In this document: one piece after another, positions 47,413 through 59,400 of the stretch
Layout of the letters: each line of letters begins with the position of its first letter
How positions within the stretch are numbered: the first letter of the stretch is position 1
Assembly: GCA_903813345.2 (NCBI GenBank)
Contig: CAIIXF020000006.1
Span: 23,751,936-23,815,935 of the forward strand
DNA length: 64,000 nt
Source: Owenia fusiformis
Taxonomy: Eukaryota; Annelida; Polychaeta; Sabellida; Oweniidae
Reading direction: 5' to 3'
Position numbers and translations under genes: made by a program
The notes under the pieces: generated by a model
Seen by the model: only the letters and a program-made list of their open reading frames with translations
Told to the model about the DNA's origin: nothing
Databases searched by the model: none

Positions 47413-50400
47413 GTATGATCGAAAAACATTTATTTTCCATATTAATCATCCATTATAAGCGGAAACATTAAAGGCACTTGCACCTTGTTACTTATAAAAG
47501 TTAGTTCTTGTTTTTAGAGAATATGACCTACTATGTACCTATAAGAGTGGATTACAACGTATCCAACTGTCCGGATGCCGAAGACGAAGAAAAATTTGTA
47601 AATGACTATGTTGAGAAGGAACTGGCACCTGCATGTGTCAAGGGTGATTGTCGAATTGGAAATGTCAAGTCAGACTGTACTCAAACGGACACAGGTAAAG
47701 CAAGGCGAAGGCGCGCACTCAACAACAACCTTGGAATCGAGTGTGGCGTCGTTGGTAAAGACAAAGATGGCGTTAGTCAAATCGCTGATGACATCCAGCA
47801 GAAAATAGACACAGCTGAGTCCACGTTGGATTGGCTCCAGGAACAAGATTACGGGATCAACGTCGATGGTTCATCGGGTTCTTGTGCGGTATCTGACCCA
47901 GTTCTGGTGCCAGAGGATGAAATAGATTATGTGGATCAGATCGTCGTAACGGAGGAACCGCCCAACACAGGTTAGATATAAGCACAATGTTGCAACCTGG
48001 ATATGCCTTTTGACTTTTTCTTAAAATTAATATTACACTAAACAATTGACTAAACACCTTTCGTGGAAAAATACGTAGCAGTCAGAAGTGCCATAGAAAT
48101 CTACGTTTTAAACTCGTAAGAGCTGAATGAATAATTTTAACAAGATTAAAAGCAATGGGGCGATTAAAAGAGTGAAATATAAAAATCGGAGAGGGATTTT
48201 CAAACCCTGTAAGCCATCTATACTTGAAATAAAAAAGTTAGATGAAAAATTACTTGGTAAATAAATGAAAAATCAATTAATACTGCGGCAAATTTGCACA
48301 CGTGTATCTAGGCATGAATAAATTAAAATCTTTTTTTATTTCAACTGATTTGTATTTGAGTTTGGTTTTATTAAGTTTACTTTAACTAGATCATCGTTGG
48401 TTCTTGTCTCTATCAATATCAAAAATTGATTAAAGCAAAATGTGATCAGTCGATTGCATTTAATAGTTTATGGCGTACTGTGTGCAGATTGAGTTTAAAG
48501 CATATCGATAGATACATAAAATGTACACTAATCTTTGCTTTACAGGCTGTCAAGTGATTTTATTTGTATTTCATTAATTGTTTGAATAAACAATAAAATC
48601 AGTTTTTTTGCGGAATGCCATGTCGAGTATGATGATATGCGTAAATCATTCTTTCCAAACTCCAATTTGTCCAACTTGTCCCAATGTGCTGATGAGATCA
48701 TTTAAATGATATTTATCAATAAGATCGCGGCAGTCACGAAATCATCCACAATCCTCGATGGACAATTAAATGAATAAATGTTTAAGTGGGGGTGGTCATG
48801 TTACATGTTATTTCAGGCCAGGGGAAGTTATAACTGTTTTATTAATCATAATGTGTTCCGATCGAAAACGATGTCATGTTCTTTACATTAGGCCATAAGA
48901 AGTAGATTTTTTGTTTTGCGTCTTGGCAAAATCCAAATCATGCAAGGGTACAATGAAAAAAACACAAACTCAAGAAAAAACACAAACTTGTTTGATGAGA
49001 AATGTATACACTTCATGGGCATAGAAGGGATGATATACCAATTTGTAGTGATTACAAACACATATCTATACATTTTATACAATATATTTAAACATATTGT
49101 TATTATTCAAGGGAAAAAAATAAGAAAAAACACAATGTATGCCAAGTTATCAATAACACAGTCAATATTGACGCATGTCAAATTATACGCCATTTTGTCT
49201 AATTCTGATTGAACGAAAACCGATGGTACTTTCAGACCCTTGTGATTGCTATTTGAATGTGTTTGTTTTTTCTGATTTACTAAAAATCATGGAAACAAGG
49301 GGACGCAAAACAAAGAATCTTCTTCTTAAGGCCTTACGTTAATAAGACAATAGTAAGAAAATTATTTAAGGAATTTCTACTTTAAATACATTTTACTCAT
49401 ATATTATTAAAATGTACTTTTTCTATCATTTTAGAATGTCTTGGTGTTATCGTGGATTGGTATATTCCCGATGTTATGGACGACACGAAATATTACCAAT
49501 GTGTAGACGGGATGACAATACAAAGAGAGTGTGCCCCTGGATCTTGTGTTCCGCTTGATTTCGTCGCTGGAGAGAATCTTCCATGCTCAGTGACCTGTGG
49601 TCAAATTCCAGTTACAGACTCAACAGAAAGCCCAGAAGTAACTGATTCGCCTGAAAGACCAGATACAACAGAGTCGCCTGAAAGTCCACAAGTAACTGAA
49701 TCGATTGAAAGTCCGGAAGTAACAGAGTCCCCTGAAACTTCAGAAGTAACTGAGTCGCCTGAAAGTCTAGAAGTAACTGAGTCGTCAGAAAGTCAAGAGA
49801 GTACAGATTCGCCAGAAAATGGTATGATTATTGGATGGAAGAAATACGCACGTGCTTTTAAAACGTTAAGATTTAATTTTCAATTGTCTAAATCATATTT
49901 TTAGATTGTTTGGGAGTATCTGGAAATTGGTTTATCAAAGATATTTTCGACAATACAAAATTCTATCAATGTGAGTATGGGTTACCTGTCCATAGGGATT
50001 GTGCTCCGGGAAGTTGCGTACCCTTGTTCTTCGTCGCAGGGGAGGAGAATCCATGTACTGAGATATGTGATCAAGTCCCTGTGACTGATTTACCAGAAAG
50101 TCCAGAAAGTACAGATGCACCAATAAGCTCAGAAAGTACAGCTTCCCCGGGAAGTCCAGAAAGTACTGATTCGCCAGAAAGCACTGAAAGTACAGAATCA
50201 CCAGAAAATGGTATAAATGGGTACCGTTTAAAAATAGTGCAAAATACTAAAAATGTAATATTTTTACAAACATACGCATGCGCTTTATACACGTTTAGAT
50301 TTCATTTCATCAATTTATCTAAATTATTTTATAGAATGTTTGGGCGTAACCGAAAACTGGTTTCTCAAAGATTTATTTGACAATACTAAATTCTATCAAT

Positions 50401-53400
50401 GTGAGTATGGGTTACCTGTCCATAGGGATTGTGCTCCGGGAAGTTGCGTACCCTTGTTCTTCGTCGCAGGGGAGGAGAATCCATGTACTGAGATATGTGA
50501 TCAAGTTCCAGTGACTGATTCACCAGAGAGTCCAGAGAGTACTAATCCTCCGGAAAGTCCAGAAAGTACTGATTCACCTGAAAGCACAGGATCACCAGAA
50601 AATGGTATGATTGAATGAAATAAAATAAAATATCATTCATTTTTTTAATTATATTATATTTTCATATTGATAAAACTGCTTCAGATTGTTTAAATTTTAT
50701 TTCACCTACTTTGATAAATTATATCAACAGATTGTTTGGGAGTAACTGGAAACTGGTTTCTAAAAGATATATTCGACAATACTAAATTCTATCAATGTGA
50801 CAATGGGTTACCTGTCCATAGGGATTGTGCCCCTGGAAGTTGCGTGTCCTTTTTCTTTGTCGCTGGAGAGGAGAATCCATGTACTGAGATATGTGATCAA
50901 GTCCCTGTGACTAATTCACCGGAAAGTTCGGAGAGCACAGATTCACCAGAAAGTCCAGAAAGTACAAATTCTCCAGAAAGCCTCGAGACCACAGAATCAT
51001 CAGAAAATGGTATCAATGTTGGATATATGAATTAACAATTATCATTACAAGCTCTTTATTTTGATATTTTGATTTCACACAATTTACAACACACTTTAGG
51101 TTGTTTGGGAGTAACTGGAAACTGGTTTCTCAAAGACGTATTCGACAATACTAAATTCTATCAGTGTGACAATGGGTTACCTGTCCATAGGGATTGTGCC
51201 CCTGGAAGTTGTGTGCCTTTCTTCTATGTCGCAGGGGATGAGAATCCATGTACTGAGATATGTGATCAAGTCCCTGTGACTGATTCACCAGAAAGTCCAG
51301 AAAGTACGGATTCACCAGAAAGTACAGATTCCCCAGAAAGCCCCGAGAGCACTGAATCACCAGAAAATGGTATGGATATTGGAAAGTATTAAATAACCAT
51401 TATTATAACAAACTCTTTATTTTGATATTTGATTATAGATTATTACATATTGAAGGTTGTTTGGGAGTAACTGGAAACTGGTTCCTCAAAGACGTATTCG
51501 ACAATACTAAATTCTACCAATGTGACAATGGGTTACCTGTCCATAAAGATTGTGCCCCTGGAAGTTGTGTACCCTTGTTCTTTGTCGCTGGAGAGGAGAA
51601 TCCATGTACTGAGATATGTGATCAAGTCTCTGTGACTGATTCACCAGAAAGTCCAGAAAGTACAGATTCACCAGAAAGTTCAGAAAGTACCGATTCACCT
51701 GAGAGTCCAGAGAGCACAGAATCACCAAACGGTACAAATATTGTATGAACTTAAAAAAAAAATTTTTATTATAGAGGGCACAACATTACCCGATAATTGT
51801 AAAATATTGGATAAAACAAAATAACCATTTTACTACTAGCTCATTATTTTGATCACGTGTAAATTGTGACATATGTTTTAGGTTGTTTGGGAGTTACTGG
51901 AAACTGGTTTCTCAAAGACATTTTTGACAATACCAAATTCTACCAATGTGACAATGGTTTACCTGTCCATAGGGATTGTGCCCCTGGAAGTTGTGTGCCT
52001 TTCTTCTATGTCGCAGGGGAAGAGAATCCATGTACTGAGATATGCGATCAAGTCCCTGTGACTGATTCACCAGAAAGTTCAGAAAGTACAGATTCACCAG
52101 AAAGTACAGATTCCCCAGAAAGCCCCGAGAGCACTGAATCACCAGAAAATGGTATGGATATTGGAGAGTATTAAATAACCATTATTATAACAAACTCTTT
52201 ATTTTGATATTTGATTATAGATTATTACATATTGAAGGTTGTTTGGGAGTAACTGGAAACTGGTTCCTCAAAGACGTATTCGACAATACTAAATTCTACC
52301 AATGTGACAATGGGTTACCTGTCCATAAGGATTGTGCCCCTGGAAGTTGCGTACCCTTGTTCTTTGTCGCTGGAGAGGAGAATCCATGTACTGAGATATG
52401 TGATCAAGTCCCTGTGACTGATTCACCAGAAAGTCTAGAAAGTACAGATTCACCAGAAAGTTCAGAAAGTACCGATTCGCCTGAGAGTCCAGAGAGCACA
52501 GAATCACCAAACGGTACAAATATTGTATGAACTTAAAAATAAACATTTTTATTATAGAGGGCACAACATTACCCGATAATTGTAAAATACTGGATAAAAC
52601 AAAATAACCATTTTACTACTAGCTCATTATTTTGATCACGTGTAAATTGTAACATATGTTTTAGGTTGTTTGGGAGTTACTGGAAACTGGTTTCTCAAAG
52701 ACATTTTTTACAATACCAAATTCTACCAATGTGACAATGGGTTACCTGTCCATAGGGATTGTGCCCCTGGAAGTTGTGTGCCTTTCTTTTATGTCGCAGG
52801 GGAGGAGAATCCATGTACTGAGATATGTGATCAAGTCCCTGTGACTGATTCACCAGAAAGTTCCGAGAGCACAGATTCACCAGAAAGTCCAGAGAGCACG
52901 GAATCGCCAGAAAATGGTACATCTATTTAAAGTACATCATTGATATTCTACAGGGCGTTCAATAAGTACTGATAAAAATGCTGTAACTTTTTTAATTTTT
53001 ATATTTCTGACTAACTTTTCTACTGTGCATTGTTGAGTAGTGTACTGATATGTACTGTGAGAGTTACAAGAATGTACTCTCACAGGAAGGTGGTACTTGA
53101 TGGAGCCTAAGGTGGTTCGTCGAAGTTCATGTCTGCACGAATTTTTTGTCAAAATAACCGACCTAAAATGTGAATATTTTCATACATAATTTTATTTTTG
53201 AATCCATTTGACAGTTGGTAAATTAACATGGTACTAAGATACCTTGGTAACACCTATTGATGACATCAACGAGCAAACTGTAAGGTGGAAATGATACCAT
53301 GAAGCAATTCATAAGAATACAATTACATATCACAAGGATCCCATGATATCACAGAGCAATTTAAGATCAGATGATCAATTTAAGATTCATCACACGGACT

Positions 53401-56400
53401 CGGCAGAAATCATTATGAAAAACATGACTGCTGAACAGAATATCAAAAATATAGAGCATCAAATTAAAAGCAGCACCAAGTTCTATATACTCCAAGGGTA
53501 AATCAAAATACGACACAATAAATGACATTCATGAAGCTTATGGAAAGGAAACTATATCTACCCCTGCCAAATATCGTTGGTACCTATATTTCAAAGAGGG
53601 AGAAAGTCAGATGAAGATGAACCCAGACAGGGGTGACCAAGGGCTGTGACTTCCCCTCGTCAGATTAATACAATAAAAAAAATATTGGCTGAATTCCTAT
53701 CGGAAAATTTGCAGTCATAGCTGATTCAAGTGTTGGTGACAAATTGGTCATTTTGAAAAATTTTCGTGCATACCTGATCCACCACTAACCACTTTTGGCT
53801 CAACCCAGCACCACTTTCCTTGTATGAAAAAAAAGTTGTAGCATTTTTTATCAGTATTTATTGAAGTATTACATACTTTTGATTTCATGTAAATTATCTT
53901 ATATTATACATTTTAGATTGTTTGGGAATAACTGGAAACTGGTTTCTCAAAGACATTTTTGACAATACCAAATTCTACCAATGTGACAATGGGTTACCTG
54001 TCCATAGGGATTGTGCCCCTGGAAGTTGTGTGCCTTTCTTCTATGTCGCAGGGGAAGAGAATCCATGTACTGAGATATGCGATCAAGTCCCTGTGACTGA
54101 TTCACCAGAAAGTTCAGAAAGTACAGATTCACCAGAGAGTTTAGAAAGTACTGATTCACCTGAGAGTCCAGAGAGCACAGAATCACCAAATGGTACAAAT
54201 ATTGTATGAACTTAAAAATATACATTTTGTATAGAGAACACGGGATAACCTGAAAATGGTAGATATTGGATAAAACATAATAACCATTTTACTCCTTTAC
54301 TTTACTTTACTACTTACTCATTATTTTGATTGCATGTAAATTATAACATATGCTTTAGGTTGTTTGGGAGTTACTGGAAACTGGTTTCTCAAAGATATTT
54401 TCGACAATACTAAATTCTATCAGTGTGACAATGGTTTACCTGTCCATAGGGATTGTGCCCCTGGAAGTTGTGTGCCTTTCTTCTATGTCGCAGGGGAGGA
54501 GAATCCATGTACTGAGATATGTGATCAAGTCCCTGTGACTGATTCACCCGAAAGTTCAGAGAGCATAGATTCACCAGAAAGTCCAGAGAGCACGGAATCA
54601 CCAACAAATGGTATAGATTTGGATAATATTAGTTAAACATTTTCATTTCAAACTCTTCATTTTGATTGTAAATTATTACATATTTTTTAGGTTGTTATTT
54701 TGATTGCATGTAAATTATAACATATGCTTTAGGTTGTTTGGGAGTTACTGGAAACTGGTTTCTCAAAGATATATTCGACAATACTAAATTCTATCAGTGT
54801 GACAATGGTTTACCTGTCCATAGGGATTGTGCCCCTGGAAGTTGTGTACCTTTCTTCTATGTCGCAGGGGAAGAGAATCCATGTACTGAGATATGTGATA
54901 AAGTTCCTGTGACTGATTCACCAGAAAGTTCAGAAAGTACGGATTCACCAGAAAGTTCAGAAAGTACCGATTCCCCAGGAAGTCCAGAGAGCACAGAATC
55001 ACCAAATGGTAGAAATATTAGATGAAATTGAAATAACATTTCTTACTCTACATACTCCATTTGATTTTATATAAATTATTTTATGTTTTAGGTTGTTTTG
55101 GGGTTATTGGAAACTGGTTTCTCAAAGACATATTCGACAATACTAAATTCTATCAGTGTGATAATGGGTTACCGGTGCATAAAGATTGCGCTCCTGGGGC
55201 ATGTGTCCCAAGAGACTACGTTGCTGGTAGGGAAAATCCATGTTCTCTTCACTGTGACCAAATTCCAGTAACTGCTTCACCAGAAAGTTCAGAGAGAACG
55301 GATTCACCAGGAAGCCCAGAGAGCACAGAGTCGCCAGAAAACGGTATGGAAATGAATGATACAATAATCATTTTCCATTACGATCTAAACACTATGCTTT
55401 GCTTTCATATACATTATTATGCATTTTAGATTGCTTGGGAATAACTGGACACTGGTTTCTCAAAGATATTTTCGACAATACCAAATTCTACCAATGTGAC
55501 AATGGAATACCTGTCCATAGGGATTGTGCCCCTGGAAGTTGTGTGCCTTTCTTCTATGTCGCAGGGGAAGAGAATCCATGTACTGAGATATGTGATCAAG
55601 TCCCTGTGACTGATTCACCAGAAAGTTCAGAAAGTACAGATTCACCGGAAAGTTCAGAGAGTACTGATTCACCGGAAAGTTCAGAGAGTACTGATTCACC
55701 AGAAAGTACTGAAAAACCTGGAAGTACAAACGGTGAGTCATTTTCTATCACTGCATGCATAATTTGTCCAAAATACAAAAATACATAAAAAATAGTAATA
55801 AACAGGAATATTGAAGCTACAAAAGTAAACAAATGTCAATACCACATCAACAATGATAGTCGTTCAAAGAATTTCAAATGGTCCGCTTCCTACAAAATTA
55901 AGAAATCATTGGCTTATTATATTCCGCAAACCTTGGGACGTTTTAATTGTCTTACAAGTTTGTTTCTGACATCTTTTAGATTGAAATTGTTATAATTGTC
56001 ATTTTCCTCATGATTATCGACGCTTTGCTCTTAATGTTTTGCAGATTGTTTTGGAATCACTATAGATTGGTATTTGCAAGATTTCTTGGACAACACTAAA
56101 TTCTACCAATGCGCTCATGGAAATCCTGTCCATAAAGATTGTGCTCCTGGGACATGTGTTCCGAGAGACTATATCGCTGGAAGGGAGAATCCATGTTCTC
56201 TTCATTGTGACCAAATTCCAGTAACTGATTCTCCGGAGAGTCCAGAAAGTACTGATTCACCAGGAAGCTCTGAAAGTACTGATTCACCAGAAAGCTCAGA
56301 AAGTACTGATTCACCAGAGAACAACGGAGGTTATTAACTACTAAATTTAGACTAAATCAAATAAACTCACACTGTACATTGCTGAAGCAACAAAGAAACC

Positions 56401-59400
56401 TTGAACTTTCAATTTTGTAATATAAACATATTTTTGAATTCCAGATTGTTTTGGAATCACAATAGATTGGTACTTGCAAGACTTCTTGGACAACACCAAA
56501 TTCTACCAATGCGCTCATGGAAAACCCGTCCATAAAGACTGTGCTCCTGGGACATGTGTTCCGAGAGACTATATCGCTGGAAGAGAGAATCCATGTTCTC
56601 TACATTGTGACCAAATTCCAGTAACTGATTCTCCGGAGAGTCCAGAAAGTACCGATTCACCAGGAAGCTCTGAAAGTACTGATTCACCAGAAAGCTCAGA
56701 GAGTACTGATTCACCAGAGAGCAACGGAGGTTATTAACTACGAAATCTAGACAAATCAAATAAACTCACACTGTACATTGCTGAAGCAACAAAGAAACCT
56801 TGAACTTTCAATTTTGTAATATAAACATATTTTTGAATTCCAGATTGTTTTGGAATCACAATAGATTGGTACTTGCAAGATTTCTTGGACAACACCAAAT
56901 TCTACCAATGCGCTCATGGAAATCCTGTCCATAAAGATTGTGCTCCTGGGACATGTGTTCCGAGAGACTATATCGCTGGAAGAGAGAATCCATGTTCTCT
57001 ACATTGTGACCAAATTCCAGTAACTGATTCTCCGGAGAGTCCAGCAAGTACCGATTCACCAGGAAGCTCTGAAAGTACTGATTCACCAGAAAGCTCAGAG
57101 AGTACCGATTCGCCAGAGAGTAATGGAGGTTATTAACTACGAAATCTAGACTAAATCAAATAAACTCACACTCTACATTGCCGAAGCAACAAAGAAACCT
57201 TGAACTTTCAATTTTGTAATATAAACAAATTTTTGAATTCCAGATTGTTTTGGAATCACAATAGATTGGTACTTGCAAGATTTCTTGGACAACACCAAAT
57301 TCTACCAATGCGCGCATGGAAAACCCGTCCATAAAGATTGTGCTCCTGGGACATGTGTTCCGAGAGATTATATCGCTGGAAGAGAGAATCCATGTTCTCT
57401 ACATTGTGACCAAATTCCAGTAACTGATTCTCCGGAGAGTCCAGAAAGTACTGATTCACCAGGAAGCTCTGAAAGTACTGATTCACCAGAAAGTGAAGAA
57501 AGCACTGATTCACCAGGAAGTGAAGAAAGCACAGAAAGACCGGAGAGTGGAGAGAAAACTAAACCTGTTTACCCAGATAAATGCCTGTCATTCCAGAAAG
57601 AAAATGAAGGGTAAGGCCACTACACTTTTCGTGAAATATTTTATTTTGGATTATGGCGACGGTTTTGTGTATGAATCTTTACCTTTTGATATGCTTATGG
57701 ACTTCGAGGTTGGATTTTGTCGACTGTCCCTCATCATTTGTGACTGAATGCCTTATGAATAAATGTATGAATACTATTCTAGTATCCAATTATTTTTGAC
57801 TGATGTTTTGAGTATTGGCTATCAATTTTGGGGAGGAGGGGTAATTAGACACTGATTCGTTTCACAATGTATTGTGATTATGGATTCTCGATATCTAATT
57901 TCCTTATGACTGGTGTACTCTTGGATGTTTTCCTATCCTTGCTGTGTTCTGTAACCATTTTTGTTTTTTCCCAGTTTGCACTTGCACTTACATATTTACA
58001 CATAGTCCATTTGTCATTTTCTTAACGTATGAATATTTAAAAACATGATGTTTATCTCTGTGCAAATACTATCGTTAGGGTTTATTGGAGTGATTTAGAT
58101 GGGTTGCCCAAAAATTAACGTTGAGGAAATTTTTTGTATCTATCACCATGGTAACATACCAGGTACATGGTGGTATCCCGACGCTAAGTCAATAGTCAAC
58201 GCCATGTTAAGCCAATGCACCCCTCCCTAATTAGCCGATATACTTTTTTCCCCAAACTAACTTTTTGTCCAACCTGGTTAAATCACTTCAGAAAACCCTT
58301 GTTATTATAAATAAACCATAAAACATCGTGTTTTTAACAATTCATAGGTTCATTATAGTATAGTACAGGGGTGACAAATGGACTAACACGTCAGATTACT
58401 AAATTGAACGATGTTAAATGTTTCTTGAAACTGTTCAACAGTTACATCCGATGATACTGTGAAATGTTAAGATTTTAAAATGCACACAAATGGTACTTTG
58501 CAACAGTTACTACTAACAAAACAAATCAAATATTGTGCAAACCAAAAGAATCAGTGCTCGAAACCTCTGCATGACATACGAAATTAACATCTGAATCAAA
58601 GGTGGAAAGCTACATCGATTGTAATCGTTAACAACCTTATAAATTACGATCTGATCTATTTTATTTTATTTTAGAAAGCGTAGTTCTAAAGAATCGGGTA
58701 GTAGTTCTAGTAGCTCAAGCAGTAGCTCTAGTAGTAGCTCGAGTAGTTCCAGCAGTAGCTCGAGTAGTTCCAGTGACTCCAGTGACGGAGAGAAAGACGA
58801 TCAACCCGAAGAAGAACAATGTTACAGAGGTCTTGGTTGCTTCCACCCAGGTAGAATAGCTGGTTCGCGATGTGGAGTACCACTTTATCCTCGTTCCCCA
58901 GAGAAGTTTTGGTTCAATCTCAGAGGCTTTAGCAGATACTCCAAGGGACCTGAATGTGCTGATGAATTCAACTACGGGTGAGACTGCTTATTTTAAAATT
59001 CTATGGTCTCATATTTTGTCATGTTTCAAAAACAGTCATGATTGATATTTACAGAGTGTTTGGAGAAATTTGATGTTTTTATGCCTATATCATCATTTCT
59101 CTCTTAATACATAGTAATATGAATCTTCTTACTTTTTAGACCAACATTCGATGCTAATAAACCAATCATCTTCTTGGTTGGCTCAGAACTTGAGGCTGGG
59201 GCGGCCTGGCAAGTTCAAGCTCGTCTGGAATTCTTACGAAAGGTACCTGACATAACAGCCTTTGCTTGCATTAAAGTATCATCCAGCTAGCGAATTCAAC
59301 TAACGACGAATGCCTGTTAATTAGACTGCGATTTTAAATAAGGATAGTATCTGCTATGCATCTCGATGGCTACTAGATATCTCGTATAACCCGATTTATT

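Larger units (their letters stand above)
49435..57610 (+). other. Gene B: 18 tandem CBM14-like exons
   Basis: Exons: 49,435-49,821; 49,905-50,210; 50,335-50,604; 50,731-51,009; 51,100-51,369; 51,456-51,731; 51,882-52,151; 52,238-52,513; 52,665-52,916; 53,917-54,192; 54,359-54,610; 54,733-55,008; 55,092-55,343; 55,430-55,732; 56,045-56,329; 56,445-56,729; 56,844-57,128; 57,244-57,610. All but the last are symmetric phase 1-1. Most modules read C-x20-C-x9-C-x4-C-x12-C-x3-C with DNTKFYQC and VHRDCAPGSCVP, like peritrophin-A (CBM14) chitin-binding modules but with an unusual fourth Cys. Each is followed by a linker of repeated ESTDSPES-type units, a likely substrate for O-glycosylation or phosphorylation. 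Module 9 has Tyr for Asp in the DNTKFYQ motif. The last exon ends with VYPDKCLSF, which matches LYPDDNCLAY before the lipase in gene A. Confidence 0.88.

Noticed and set aside
49935-57513. Many 65-100-codon minus-strand frames such as those rich in FLVNQYFLDF
   Set aside because: They are antisense shadows of the CBM14 exons and their Ser/Pro/Glu/Thr linkers and recur with the same period.
49435-57610. CRISPR-like regular repeat spacing
   Set aside because: The repeats are spliced exons with coding periodicity in a eukaryotic gene.
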